From: Pseudomonas baetica
GTDB taxonomy: Bacteria > Pseudomonadota > Gammaproteobacteria > Pseudomonadales > Pseudomonadaceae
Direction: 5' to 3'
Length of the DNA: 64,000 bases
Assembly (NCBI RefSeq): GCF_019733355.1
Contig: NZ_JAIHLQ010000023.1
Span: 1 to 64,000, forward strand
The notes below the pieces were generated by a model, which was given only the letters and a program-made list of their open reading frames with translations, ran no database searches and was not told the DNA's origin. Positions 6,060 to 16,368 of this stretch are shown one piece after another (position 1 is the stretch's first letter; the number at the start of each line of letters is the position of its first letter). Both the position numbers and the translations under genes were made by a program.

Positions 6060-8057
6060 TCAGTCTTCCAGCAGCTCTTCAGCCTGACCCAGGATGTTTT
6101 CCAGGGTGAAACCGAACTCTTCGAACAGTGCTGGCGCAGGCGCCGACTCACCGTAAGTGGTCATGCCGATCACGCGACCTTCCAGACCCACGTACTTGAA
6201 CCAGAAGTCGGCGTGAGCCGCTTCGATCGCGATACGCGCGCTGACCTGCAACGGCAGGACGGCTTGCTTGTAGCCAGCATCCTGAGCATCGAACACGCTG
6301 GTGCAAGGCATCGAAACCACGCGCACCTTGCGGCCCTGCTCGGTCAGTTTGTCGAAGGCTTGAACAGCCAGGCCGACTTCCGAACCGGTCGCAATCAGAA
6401 TCAGCTCAGGCTCGCCTGCGCAGTCCTTCAGCACGTAGCCACCGCGGCTGATGTCGGCGATCTGGCCAGCATCACGGGCTTGGTGCTGCAGGTTCTGACG
6501 CGAGAAAATCAGCGCCGATGGACCGTCCTTGCGCTCCAGAGCGTTTTTCCAGGCCACGGCCGATTCAACGGCATCGGCTGGACGCCAGGTGTCGAGGTTC
6601 GGCGTGGTGCGCAGGCTGGTCAGTTGCTCGATCGGCTGGTGCGTCGGGCCGTCTTCGCCCAGACCGATGGAGTCGTGGGTGTAGACGTGGATCACGCGCT
6701 GCTTCATCAGAGCGGACATGCGCACGGCGTTGCGAGCGTATTCCATGAACATCAGGAAGGTCGCGCCGTAAGGCACCAGGCCGCCGTGCAGGGTGACGCC
6801 GTTCATGATGGCGGTCATACCGAATTCGCGCACGCCGTAGTACATGTAGTTGCCGCTGGCATCTTCAGCGCTGACGCCTTTGCAACCTTTCCACAGGGTC
6901 AGGTTGGAACCGGCCAGGTCAGCCGAACCGCCAAGCAGTTCCGGCAGCAGCGGGCCGAACGCGTTCAGGGCGTTCTGGCTGGCTTTACGGCTGGCGATGG
7001 TTTCGCCTTTGGCAGCGACTTCAGCGATATAGGCCGAGGCTTTTTCCGAGAAGTCAGCCGGCAGTTCACCGCTCAGACGACGGATCAGTTCGTTGGCTTC
7101 AGTCGGGAACGCGGCGGAGTAGGCAGCGAAACGCTGATCCCATTCGGCTTCAACAGCGCGGCCAGCTTCTTTGGCATCCCATTCGGCATAAATGTCGGCC
7201 GGGATTTCGAACGGGCCGTGGTTCCAGTTCAGCGCCTGACGGGTCAGAGCGATTTCCGCGTCACCCAGTGGGGCACCATGGCAGTCTTCTTTGCCCTGTT
7301 TGTTAGGCGAGCCGAAACCGATGGTGGTCTTGCAGCAGATCAGGGTCGGCTGCGCGCTCTTGCGAGCGGTTTCGATGGCAGTCTTGATCTCTTCCGGGTC
7401 GTGACCGTCAACGTTGCGGATCACTTGCCAGTTGTAGGCTTCGAAACGCTTCGGGGTGTCATCGGTGAACCAGCCTTCGACTTCGCCGTCGATGGAGATG
7501 CCGTTGTCATCGTAGAAGGCGATCAGCTTGCCCAGACCCAGAGTACCGGCCAGGGAAGCGACTTCGTGGGAAATGCCTTCCATCATGCAGCCATCACCCA
7601 GGAAAACGTAGGTGTGGTGATCAACGATGTTATGGCTCGGACGGTTGAACTGCGCCGCCAGGACTTTTTCTGCCAGAGCGAAACCCACAGCGTTGGCCAG
7701 ACCCTGACCCAGCGGGCCGGTGGTGGTTTCAACGCCCGGGGTATAACCGAACTCCGGGTGACCCGGGGTGCGGCTGTGCAGTTGACGGAATTGCTTGAGG
7801 TCGTCGATCGACAGGTCGTAACCGGTCAGGTGCAGCAGCGAGTAGATCAACATCGAGCCGTGGCCGTTGGACAGCACGAAGCGGTCACGGTCAGCGAACG
7901 ATGGATTGCTCGGGTTGTGCTTGAGGTAGTCGCGCCAAAGTACTTCGGCGATATCTGCCATACCCATAGGGGCACCGGGATGGCCGCTGTTGGCTTTTTG
8001 CACGGCATCCATGCTGAGGGCACGAATGGCGTTGGCACGCTCACGACGGCTAGGCAT
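6060..8057 (-). CDS. tktA: Transketolase
   Basis: A thiamine-diphosphate enzyme moving two-carbon ketol units between sugar phosphates in the pentose phosphate pathway, and the source of erythrose-4-phosphate for Epd. The 665 residues match the family. Visible motifs are SGHPGAPMG near residue 24, the ThDP/Mg2+ motif LGDGCMMEG at 153-161, and VREFGMTAIMNG containing the catalytic glutamate in the second domain. It heads the reverse-strand set tktA-epd-pgk-fba and diverges from sahR across a 259-base gap. Confidence 0.97.
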   Translation of the reverse strand: MPSRRERANAIRALSMDAVQKANSGHPGAPMGMADIAEVLWRDYLKHNPSNPSFADRDRFVLSNGHGSMLIYSLLHLTGYDLSIDDLKQFRQLHSRTPGHPEFGYTPGVETTTGPLGQGLANAVGFALAEKVLAAQFNRPSHNIVDHHTYVFLGDGCMMEGISHEVASLAGTLGLGKLIAFYDDNGISIDGEVEGWFTDDTPKRFEAYNWQVIRNVDGHDPEEIKTAIETARKSAQPTLICCKTTIGFGSPNKQGKEDCHGAPLGDAEIALTRQALNWNHGPFEIPADIYAEWDAKEAGRAVEAEWDQRFAAYSAAFPTEANELIRRLSGELPADFSEKASAYIAEVAAKGETIASRKASQNALNAFGPLLPELLGGSADLAGSNLTLWKGCKGVSAEDASGNYMYYGVREFGMTAIMNGVTLHGGLVPYGATFLMFMEYARNAVRMSALMKQRVIHVYTHDSIGLGEDGPTHQPIEQLTSLRTTPNLDTWRPADAVESAVAWKNALERKDGPSALIFSRQNLQHQARDAGQIADISRGGYVLKDCAGEPELILIATGSEVGLAVQAFDKLTEQGRKVRVVSMPCTSVFDAQDAGYKQAVLPLQVSARIAIEAAHADFWFKYVGLEGRVIGMTTYGESAPAPALFEEFGFTLENILGQAEELLED

Positions 8058-8250
8058 CGCTGATCTCCTGGGTGTGAATAGATTGAAACGGAAAAAAGGA
8101 GGGCATTTTCCCTCACCGGAGCGCCTCGGGGCAATGACAGATAGTCATCCGGAGGCGTTTTTCCCATGGTTAGCGGCGGATTGTGCGGGTGAAACCTTTC
8201 CGCTGTTGGTTTGTAGAGTTAACCCGTCGGCGAGAAGTGCCATCTATCGT

Positions 8251-8276
8251 GCAATATCAAAACTTTTTGATATTGC
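8251..8276. promoter_or_regulatory. Palindromic operator, probably for SahR
   Basis: A perfect 12-bp inverted repeat GCAATATCAAAA / TTTTGATATTGC is separated by two bases. It lies 40 bases before the start codon of the ArsR-type regulator gene and in the divergent region with tktA. ArsR-family dimers bind such AT-rich palindromes. Since the adjacent gene is a SahR-like regulator followed by metK, I infer an autoregulatory SahR site. Confidence 0.65.
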
Positions 8277-8316
8277 CCTTGCGGTGCTTTCCGCCCATCA
8301 ATAGACTGCCTGCCCT

Positions 8317-9312
8317 ATGAACTTACACGCGCCTTCCATTCGACATGATGATTGCGACGAGCTGGCAGCCCTGTGCAAGGCCGGCGGCGATCCGCTGCGG
8401 CTGAATGTATTGCGCGCGCTGGCCAACGATTCGTTCGGTGTACTGGAGCTGGCACAGATCTTCGGTATCGGTCAGTCGGGCATGAGCCATCACCTTAAAG
8501 TGCTGGCCCAGGCCGATCTGGTGGCGACCCGCCGCGAAGGCAATGCGATCTTTTATCGCCGCGCCCTGCCCCACACCCAATTGCTCGGCGGCAAACTGCA
8601 CACGGCATTGTTAGAAGAAGTCGACCAACTGACCCTGCCCAACGATGTTTTGGCGCGAATCGCTCAGGTTCACGGACAACGCGCTGCGGCCAGCCAGGAC
8701 TTTTTCGCCCGGGTGGCGGAGAAATTCCGCGCCCAGCAAGACTTGATTGCAGGCTTGCCGCAGTACCGCGACAGCGTGCTGGCCCTGCTCGACAAACTGA
8801 ACTTCAGTGGTGCTGCCACGGCCATTGAAGTCGGCCCCGGCGATGGTACTTTTCTGCCGGAACTGGCCCGCCGCTTTGGCACCGTCACCGCGCTGGACAA
8901 CAGCCCGGCGATGCTCGAACTGGCGCGTCAGGTATGCATTCGCGAAGAACTGGCTAACGTCAGCCTGCAATTGGCCGATGCATTGAACAGCCCCAGCCTT
9001 CAGGCCGATTGCGTAGTGCTGAACATGGTCTTGCACCATTTCGCCGCGCCGGCCGAAGCGCTCAAGCACATGGCCAACCTGCTGCAACCGGGCGGTAGCT
9101 TGCTCGTAACAGAGTTATGTAGCCACAACCAGAGTTGGGCCAAGGAGGCCTGCGGTGATCTGTGGTTGGGGTTTGAACAGGATGATTTGGCCCGTTGGGC
9201 CACCGCTGCGGGACTCGTTCCCGGGGAAAGCCTCTATATAGGTTTACGTAATGGTTTCCAGATCCAGGTTCGCCACTTTCAGCGACCGGCTGGCAACACT
9301 CACCATCGGTAA
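8317..9312 (+). CDS. sahR: ArsR-family regulator fused to a SAM-dependent methyltransferase domain (SahR type)
   Basis: A 331-residue two-domain protein. Residues ~15-100 form an ArsR winged helix (LRLNVLRALAN, recognition helix SGMSHHLKVLAQADLV, wing RREGNAIFYRR) without an obvious cysteine metal site. Residues ~150-320 form a class I methyltransferase fold with SAM motif AIEVGPGDG (169-177). ArsR-methyltransferase fusions of this kind are the SahR group, described as S-adenosylhomocysteine-responsive repressors of SAM-cycle genes. It lies 18 bases before metK, behind a 12-bp palindrome, so it likely controls itself and metK. Whether the methyltransferase fold is catalytic or only senses SAH/SAM is not visible. 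Confidence 0.8.
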   Translation: MNLHAPSIRHDDCDELAALCKAGGDPLRLNVLRALANDSFGVLELAQIFGIGQSGMSHHLKVLAQADLVATRREGNAIFYRRALPHTQLLGGKLHTALLEEVDQLTLPNDVLARIAQVHGQRAAASQDFFARVAEKFRAQQDLIAGLPQYRDSVLALLDKLNFSGAATAIEVGPGDGTFLPELARRFGTVTALDNSPAMLELARQVCIREELANVSLQLADALNSPSLQADCVVLNMVLHHFAAPAEALKHMANLLQPGGSLLVTELCSHNQSWAKEACGDLWLGFEQDDLARWATAAGLVPGESLYIGLRNGFQIQVRHFQRPAGNTHHR

Positions 9313-9330
9313 ATTCAGGAAAACATCGAG

Positions 9331-10521
<1,191 letters not shown>

Positions 10522-10536
10522 CTCCCTGGCGGCATG

Positions 10537-10573
10537 AAAAGCCCCGCACGGTTCGCGCCGTGCGGGGCTTTTT
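10537..10573 (+). terminator. Rho-independent terminator after metK
   Basis: A perfect 15-bp stem AAAAGCCCCGCACGG (10537-10551) with its complement at 10558-10572 closes a 6-base loop and is followed by a T run. It begins 16 bases after the metK stop. Confidence 0.92.
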
Positions 10574-10749
10574 CTTGCCCGAAAGGCAATTCTGAATTCA
10601 ACCGATACACCTGTGGCAGGTTTGCCTGCGAAGAGCCCCAACAGGCGACATCAATCCCCGATCAGAAACACCCCGCAAAACACCCCACACACCCAATCTG
10701 GAATCCTCGCCTAGCCTTCAAGCATTCCCCTTGAGCAAGGACGCTCACG

Positions 10750-12426
10750 ATGTTTGCCACACTGCGCCTGTTGATGACGTTGCTGCTGACGCTCCACAGT
10801 TTCAACGCCCAAGCTGAATGCCCGAACTGGCCTCCGGCCCAAGCCCAACGCGAAATCACTACCCTGCAAAACCAGATCGACCAATGGGACGACGCCTATC
10901 ACCGCCAAGGCCGCTCATTGATTGCCGACGAACTCTACGACCAATCGCGCTTGCGACTAAGCGACTGGCGCCAGTGCTTCAACTTGCCATTGACTGCCGA
11001 GCCTTTGCGCGCAGCCTCAGGCACAGTTGCACACCCCATCGCCCATACCGGTCTGGATAAACTGCATAAAGCCGAGGCGGTAGAAGCCTGGCTTCGGGAT
11101 CGCAAGGATGTCTGGGTACAGCCCAAGGTCGATGGTGTTGCAGTGACGTTGATGTATCGCGGCGGACGTTTGCACCAGGCGATCAGTCGGGGAGACGGCA
11201 TCAGCGGGCAGGACTGGACCGCGTCGGCGCGCAAGATCGGCGCCATTCCTCAACAACTGCAGCAACCGCTGGATTTGCTCGTGCAAGGCGAACTCTATTG
11301 GCGTCTGAACGAGCATGTGCAAGCACGCGCCGGCAGCGTCAACGCCCGCGCAATCGTGGCCGGATTGATGGGCCGCAAAGCCCTGAGTTCGGAGCAAGCG
11401 GCAGGGATCGGATTGTTCGTCTGGGACTGGCCGCAAGGGGCTTTGGATCTGGCCGAACGATCATCCACCCTGGCGACATTGGGTTTCGCCTCGACCGAGC
11501 GATACAGCCATCCCGTCGCCCACCTCGCAGACGCGCAGAAGTGGCGCGATCACTGGTACCGTTCGCCCCTGCCGTTTGCCAGCGATGGCGTCGTTCTGCG
11601 CCAAAGCCAGCGGCCGTCCGCCGAGCGCTGGCAGGCGCGTGCGCCCTACTGGGCCATCGCCTGGAAGTATCCGTTCGCTCAGGCGTTGGCCGACGTGCGC
11701 AAGGTCAATTTCAAAATCGGCCGCACCGGGCGCATCACCCCCGTACTCGAATTGACACCCGTCATGCTCGACGACCGGGAGATCAAACGGGTCAGCGCCA
11801 GCTCTCTGAAACGCTGGCAGGAACTGGACATTCGCCCCGGCGATCAGGTGGCAATCAGTCTCGCCGGGCTGACGATTCCACGCCTCGACAGTGTTGTGCT
11901 GCGCACTACCGAACGCGCAGCCATTTACATCCCCGACTCCAGCGAATTTCACGCACTCAGCTGTTGGCAACCAACAGCGGGCTGCGAAACCCAGTTTCTC
12001 GCTCGCTTGACGTGGCTCAGCGGCAAACAGGGGCTGGCCATGTCGCAGGTCGGCCGAGGCACTTGGGAGAAACTTCTGGAAACAGGCCGTCTGAACAACC
12101 TGCTGGATTGGTTGACCCTCGACGGGCCAGAGCTTGCTAACATTGCCGGCTTTGGCGAACGCAGCAGCGTGCGCCTGATGGTCAGTTTTCGCAGTGCACG
12201 GCAACAACCGTTTGCACGATGGCTCAAAGCGTTGGGTTTACCGCCCACCGGCCAGGCACAACTGGCTGACTCATGGCAGGCGCTGGCACAACGCGACACC
12301 GCACAATGGCAGGCAGAGCCAGGCATCGGCCCCGGTCGCGCAGCGCAATTGAGCGCATTCTTCCGCGACCCGCAGGTGCTGGCACTGAGCGAAACCTTAC
12401 ACACCGCCGGAATCGACGGTTTCTGA
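10750..12426 (+). CDS. ligB: NAD-dependent DNA ligase LigB
   Basis: A 558-residue NAD+-dependent ligase of the short LigB group. The adenylation motif QPKVDGVAV gives catalytic Lys126. Downstream, SDGVVLR and AWKYPF are nucleotidyltransferase motifs IV and V, followed by an OB fold (KIGRTGRITPVLEL) and helix-hairpin-helix repeats near the end. It lacks the zinc finger spacing and BRCT domain of LigA. The first ~22 residues (MFATLRLLMTLLLTLHSFNA then QAEC) look like a cleavable signal peptide, which is odd for a DNA ligase; from memory E. coli LigB has one too. Confidence 0.92.
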   Translation: MFATLRLLMTLLLTLHSFNAQAECPNWPPAQAQREITTLQNQIDQWDDAYHRQGRSLIADELYDQSRLRLSDWRQCFNLPLTAEPLRAASGTVAHPIAHTGLDKLHKAEAVEAWLRDRKDVWVQPKVDGVAVTLMYRGGRLHQAISRGDGISGQDWTASARKIGAIPQQLQQPLDLLVQGELYWRLNEHVQARAGSVNARAIVAGLMGRKALSSEQAAGIGLFVWDWPQGALDLAERSSTLATLGFASTERYSHPVAHLADAQKWRDHWYRSPLPFASDGVVLRQSQRPSAERWQARAPYWAIAWKYPFAQALADVRKVNFKIGRTGRITPVLELTPVMLDDREIKRVSASSLKRWQELDIRPGDQVAISLAGLTIPRLDSVVLRTTERAAIYIPDSSEFHALSCWQPTAGCETQFLARLTWLSGKQGLAMSQVGRGTWEKLLETGRLNNLLDWLTLDGPELANIAGFGERSSVRLMVSFRSARQQPFARWLKALGLPPTGQAQLADSWQALAQRDTAQWQAEPGIGPGRAAQLSAFFRDPQVLALSETLHTAGIDGF

Positions 12427-12522
12427 ACATGCAAACCCGGCGCCCGGGAACCCAACGGCCACCGAGGCGCTCCAACAGCGCAGCGCCCAACCGACCCGAT
12501 TGCCCTTGCACATGGAGCTCTT

Positions 12523-12918
12523 ATGAAATTTCTTGCACCGCTCGCCCTGCTTACCCTCTGCGGTGTGATGGCCGCCCCCGTGATGGCCGCTGAAGACGCT
12601 CCGGGCCTGACCGGCTGCGCAGCCAAGAAGCAAGGCATCATGAATCAGATCGAGCAGGCCAAGTCGCGCGGCAATGCCGATCAGCAGACAGGACTGGAAA
12701 CGGCGCTGCGCGAAGTCACCGAACATTGCACCGACGCCGGCCTGAAGAAAGAGCGCGAAAACAAGGTGCTCGATGCCAAACACGAAGTCAGCAAGCGCCA
12801 GGCTGATCTGGACAAAGCCATGAAGAAAGGCGATCCCGAGAAGATCAACAAACGCAAAGACAAACTGGCCGAGGCGCGCAAGGAATTGCAGGAAGCGCTG
12901 GACGAAATCGATAAATAA
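12523..12918 (+). CDS. DUF1090-family periplasmic protein
   Basis: A 131-residue protein with an N-terminal signal peptide (MKFLAPLALLTLCGVMAAPV, cleavage after AMAA-type sequence near 23). The remainder is almost entirely charged helix (long runs of K, E, D and R, such as KKERENKVLDAKHEVSKRQ), probably a coiled coil or helical hairpin, with cysteines in LTGCAAKK and TEHCTDAG that may pair. This matches DUF1090, which includes E. coli YqjC, a periplasmic protein without a settled function. It follows ligB by 96 bases. Confidence 0.8.
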   Translation: MKFLAPLALLTLCGVMAAPVMAAEDAPGLTGCAAKKQGIMNQIEQAKSRGNADQQTGLETALREVTEHCTDAGLKKERENKVLDAKHEVSKRQADLDKAMKKGDPEKINKRKDKLAEARKELQEALDEIDK

Positions 12919-12933
12919 GAAGCCGGCAAAGTT

Positions 12934-12973
12934 GCCTGACGCCATCGCGAGCTTGCCCGCGATGGCGTCAGGC
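12934..12973. repeat. Hairpin repeat / terminator between convergent genes
   Basis: A perfect 16-bp stem (GCCTGACGCCATCGCG at 12934-12949 with 12958-12973) closes an 8-base loop AGCTTGCC. It lies between the convergent DUF1090 and cytochrome genes and probably ends transcription on both strands. The core resembles the REP repeats elsewhere in the window. Confidence 0.75.
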
Positions 12974-12981
12974 TACAAAAA

Positions 12982-13431
12982 TCAATGATCCCGAAACTTT
13001 TTATGGCAAGCGCTGCAGGCATCTTCAACTTTTTGTACCGCAGGCCCCAGGTTACTGGCCTTGTAGGGCTGAACCTGGCTGGCGATCACCAGTTCACCGG
13101 TCGCTGCTTCAAGGGTGCGGGCCATGTCCTGAAAACGGGCCTGGTTCTGCCAGACATCGTCTTTGGCGCTGGTGTGATCTTCTTCGCGAACCTGCGGGAA
13201 GTGCTTCCAGGGTTCATGGGACAACGCATCGAGTTTGACGGCACCTTCGGCGAACTTCGGCCCGTCGAACGGAACGCGCCCACGCAACATCCCGCCCAGG
13301 TTTTCACTGGTCTTGAGCATTTGTTTGAAGATCGCTTTGCGTTGACCCAGCGGGGAATTCGGATCGACACCGCCACAGGCGGACAAGGTCATACAGGCCA
13401 GCAATACAACAGAAATTCTTTTAAGAGTCAT
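12982..13431 (-). CDS. Cytochrome c556-type (cytochrome c') lipoprotein
   Basis: A 149-residue protein with an N-terminal lipobox (LSACGG, Cys near residue 19) and a single C-terminal heme-attachment motif CSACH in ACSACHKKFRDH. A heme motif at the very end of a four-helix protein is the hallmark of the cytochrome c'/c556 family. The lengthy helical body includes GQRKAIFKQMLKTSENLGGM, the usual first helix. It would be a periplasmic, membrane-tethered electron carrier or gas-binding heme protein; the partner is unknown. Confidence 0.85.
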   Translation of the reverse strand: MTLKRISVVLLACMTLSACGGVDPNSPLGQRKAIFKQMLKTSENLGGMLRGRVPFDGPKFAEGAVKLDALSHEPWKHFPQVREEDHTSAKDDVWQNQARFQDMARTLEAATGELVIASQVQPYKASNLGPAVQKVEDACSACHKKFRDH

Positions 13432-13559
13432 GGTGGCTTCAGGTCACGGAATTCGGCGGCCAGTATCCTCGCCTCACCAACAAACACCAATAGCCCTATT
13501 AAAAATACGGGTTGCTTGAGCGCATGGAGCTCTCGGGCAACCGGCACAGGAATCACTCC

Positions 13560-14747
13560 ATGAACAGCCGCTTAAAGGCCTGGCGTCACCCGCTGATCGC
13601 AACTCTTCCGCTGCTGGCAATACTGGCTGGCTGTACCGGCGGCGACGACGACGCCAAACCGAAAACCCACGCGTTGGCCACTTATTCCAGCGCAACCTGG
13701 GAAACATTGCCGGCGGTGTCCGATAACGATCTGGTGGCCGGTTTCGGTTCGTGGCGCAGCGCCTGCACCCGACTCAAGGCAGATCCGGTCTGGGGCGCCA
13801 CCTGCGCAGCGGCGGCCAATGTTTCGCAGAGCGCAAACGAGATCCGTGCCTTCCTCAAACAGAATCTGGATGTCTTCGGCCTGCGGGCCGAAAATGACAA
13901 CCCCAATGGCTTGATCACCGGTTACTACGAACCGGTCTACCCCGGCAGCCTGACGCCAACCGAAACGGCCAATGTGCCGGTCTACGGCGTACCGGAGGAC
14001 ATGATCATCGTCTCCCTCGACAGCATTTATCCTGAGCTCAAGGGCAAGCGTTTGCGCGGTCGTCTCGAAGGCCGGGTGCTCAAGCCTTATGACGATGCAG
14101 CAACCATCGAATCCAAAGGCGTGAAAGCCCCCGTGGTGGCTTACCTCACCGACCCGATGAATCTGCAATTCCTGCAAATCCAGGGTTCGGGACGGATTCA
14201 GACCCAGGACGGACGGCAGCTACGCATCGCCTACGCCGACCAGAACGGTCACCCGTACCGACCGATCGGCCGCTGGCTGGTCGAGCAAGGCGAGTTGAAG
14301 AAAGAAGACGTAACCATGGGCGCGATCAGCAACTGGGCCAAGGCCAATCCGTCGCGCATCCCGGAACTGCTGGCCAGCAACCCGAGCTACGTGTTCTTCA
14401 CGCGCAACCCCGACAGCAATGAAGGCCCCCGCGGGTCGTTGAACGTGCCGCTAACGGCCGGTTATAGCGCAGCGGTGGATCGCAAGGTGATTCCGTTGGG
14501 CAGCCTGTTGTGGCTGTCAACCACCCGCCCGGACGGCACGGCCCTGGTCCGCCCGGTCGCCGCGCAGGATACCGGCGGCGCGATTGCCGGCGAGGTTCGT
14601 GCGGATCTGTTCTGGGGTACTGGAGATGCAGCCGGGCAACTGGCCGGGGACATGAAGCAGCAGGGGCAGATCTGGATGCTCTGGCCCAAAGGTGTCGCGT
14701 TGCCACAAGTGCCGCAGGTGGCAGACACAGCCAAAAACAAACCTTAG
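13560..14747 (+). CDS. mltA: Membrane-bound lytic murein transglycosylase A
   Basis: A 395-residue outer-membrane lipoprotein that cleaves peptidoglycan glycan strands with anhydro-muropeptide formation. The ATG at 13560 is chosen because it begins the signal MNSRLKAWRHP with lipobox LAGC; an earlier in-frame start lacks a signal. The body shows GYYEPVYPGS, the QIQGSGRIQTQDG barrel and the C-terminal 3D domain with VAAQDTGGAI, whose aspartate is the MltA catalytic residue, plus DLFWGTG. It diverges from the cytochrome gene. Confidence 0.93.
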   Translation: MNSRLKAWRHPLIATLPLLAILAGCTGGDDDAKPKTHALATYSSATWETLPAVSDNDLVAGFGSWRSACTRLKADPVWGATCAAAANVSQSANEIRAFLKQNLDVFGLRAENDNPNGLITGYYEPVYPGSLTPTETANVPVYGVPEDMIIVSLDSIYPELKGKRLRGRLEGRVLKPYDDAATIESKGVKAPVVAYLTDPMNLQFLQIQGSGRIQTQDGRQLRIAYADQNGHPYRPIGRWLVEQGELKKEDVTMGAISNWAKANPSRIPELLASNPSYVFFTRNPDSNEGPRGSLNVPLTAGYSAAVDRKVIPLGSLLWLSTTRPDGTALVRPVAAQDTGGAIAGEVRADLFWGTGDAAGQLAGDMKQQGQIWMLWPKGVALPQVPQVADTAKNKP

Positions 14748-14756
14748 GTTACTCGC

Positions 14757-14825
14757 GCTTTCGCGAGCAAGCCCGCTCCCACAGTTGGAATACATCCCCT
14801 GTGTGAGCGCGCTGCTCGCAAAGGG
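14757..14825. repeat. Inverted REP pair
   Basis: A canonical element (CGCGAGCAAGCCCGCTCCCA, within 14757-14783) faces a degenerate inverse copy with CTGTGTGAGCGCG (14799-14825). It lies between the convergent mltA and MAPEG genes. Confidence 0.75.
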
Positions 14826-14843
14826 CCAGCAGCCCCCCCAGAA

Positions 14844-15227
14844 TCAGATCGACACAAAGAAGAACGAAGCAATCAACCCCATCCCGACAAACCACACCAG
14901 CGACCGCAAAATCGCCCAGTCCGCCAGATAGCAGATGATGTAAAGCAGGCGACTGGTGATAAACAGCACCGCCAGCACATTGACCGTCACCAACTGCGCC
15001 GTGCCCACCAGATGCGCAACGATCACCGCCGCCGCAAACGCCGGCATCACCTCAAAGCTGTTCATCTGCGCCGCATGCGCCCGCCGGGCTACGCCATCGA
15101 CGCTGTCGAGAAAATCCCGAGGATCATGATTGTCGCTCAGCCTGAAACCGCCCGAGACCTTGGCCACAATCGTGCACACATACGGCAAAAAGATCGCGAT
15201 CAACACACACCATAGAGCCACCGTCAT
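14844..15227 (-). CDS. MAPEG-family membrane protein
   Basis: A 127-residue integral membrane protein with about four hydrophobic segments. ARRAHAAQMNSFEVMPAFAAAVIVAH in the middle is the MAPEG signature, with the conserved RAxxAQxNxxE run. The family includes eukaryotic glutathione-dependent eicosanoid enzymes; bacterial members are mostly uncharacterised. The start is the ATG at 15227, since the open frame upstream overlaps the neighbouring transporter gene in another frame. Confidence 0.85.
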   Translation of the reverse strand: MTVALWCVLIAIFLPYVCTIVAKVSGGFRLSDNHDPRDFLDSVDGVARRAHAAQMNSFEVMPAFAAAVIVAHLVGTAQLVTVNVLAVLFITSRLLYIICYLADWAILRSLVWFVGMGLIASFFFVSI

Positions 15228-15265
15228 AACGCCATCCTTTTTCGAGTGATAGGGTTTGCGGGCGG

Positions 15266-16099
15266 TCAGAACTTCATGACCAGCATGCCGATCAGCACCA
15301 GCCCACAGGCTAAGAGCCGCGGTCGACCGAAAGGTTCTTTCAGATATCGCATGCCGAACAGCACCACCAGGATCACGCTGATCTCGCGCAACGCCGCTGC
15401 CTCGGCAATCGAGCCCAATTGCATCGCCCACAGCACCAGAGCGTAGCTGAACAACACGCAGAACCCGACCGCCAGCCCCAACTTCCATTGCTCACGCCAG
15501 AACTGTATGAACGCCGAGCGCTTGGCGGCCCACGCCAGCAAGGGAAATGGCCAGGCGCTGAGCAGCGTGACCCAGACCAGGTAATCCAGCGGATGCGACC
15601 AGCGCCGCAACGCTTGACCATCGATGTAGGTGTAGCAACCAATGCACAGGCCGATAAGCGCCACCACGGGCAACATCGACCACGGCAAATGTTTACCGCC
15701 GCCGCCCTGCCACAGCAGGCATGCCATCCCGAACGGAATCAGCATGATGCCGAATATCTGCCGAGTGCTGAGTTCCTCACCGGCAAAGATCAGCGTCAGC
15801 GCCAGCACCACCAGCGGCGACAAACCCCGCATCAGCGGATAGACCAGCCCGAGATCGCCGACCCGATACGCCTGAATCAGCAGATAGCGATACAGCAACT
15901 CAAAGGCTGCCGAAGCCAGAATCCACGGCCAGATGTCTGCGGGAGGCAAGCTCACAAAGGGCAACGCGACAGCGACAAACAACAGCGCCACGGTGTCCAT
16001 GCACGCCACCACCAGCAGCCGTTCGGCGCTGAATTTGATCAGGGTATTCCACGCCGCATGCAGCAGCGCCGCTATCAACACCAAAGTCGTCGCCAGCAC
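15266..16099 (-). CDS. EamA/DMT-family transporter
   Basis: A 277-residue membrane protein with about nine to ten hydrophobic helices and the DMT/EamA pattern: GLVYPLMRGLSPLVVLAL at the end of the first half and EAAALREISVILVVLFGMRYLKEPFG near the C-terminus. It is predicted to be an inner-membrane exporter or permease of small metabolites; the substrate is not visible. Start is a GTG at 16099 with GGAG six bases upstream. It is followed by the MAPEG gene on the same strand. Confidence 0.85.
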   Translation of the reverse strand: MLATTLVLIAALLHAAWNTLIKFSAERLLVVACMDTVALLFVAVALPFVSLPPADIWPWILASAAFELLYRYLLIQAYRVGDLGLVYPLMRGLSPLVVLALTLIFAGEELSTRQIFGIMLIPFGMACLLWQGGGGKHLPWSMLPVVALIGLCIGCYTYIDGQALRRWSHPLDYLVWVTLLSAWPFPLLAWAAKRSAFIQFWREQWKLGLAVGFCVLFSYALVLWAMQLGSIAEAAALREISVILVVLFGMRYLKEPFGRPRLLACGLVLIGMLVMKF

Positions 16100-16368
16100 A
16101 CCCCACTCCTTTTTTGTGGTTGACCCTGCACCCGTCAGTCAGGTTATTGATTCGTGATGCGGTAGCGGTTTATACCGCAAGCGATCACGCCTCACTCAGT
16201 TGCGCACCGATAAACAGCACTGGTTGCCTTTCCTCCAGGAGAGGGCTGGGGTGAAGGTCTCTTGATCGGATCACACGTCACTGTGTCCCAAGCCTGACTC
16301 AGCCCATCCAACCCTTGCACTGAAGAATCGGTGCGCTGTCTTTCCATACCTCATCCCAAGGACCCCGG

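Noticed and set aside
5985..8063. Very long open frame (692 codons) antisense to tktA
   Set aside because: It mirrors the transketolase gene in the opposite strand. High GC at third positions keeps antisense frames open, and its composition (rich in Arg, Gly, Val, Phe and His, no motifs) fits a shadow.
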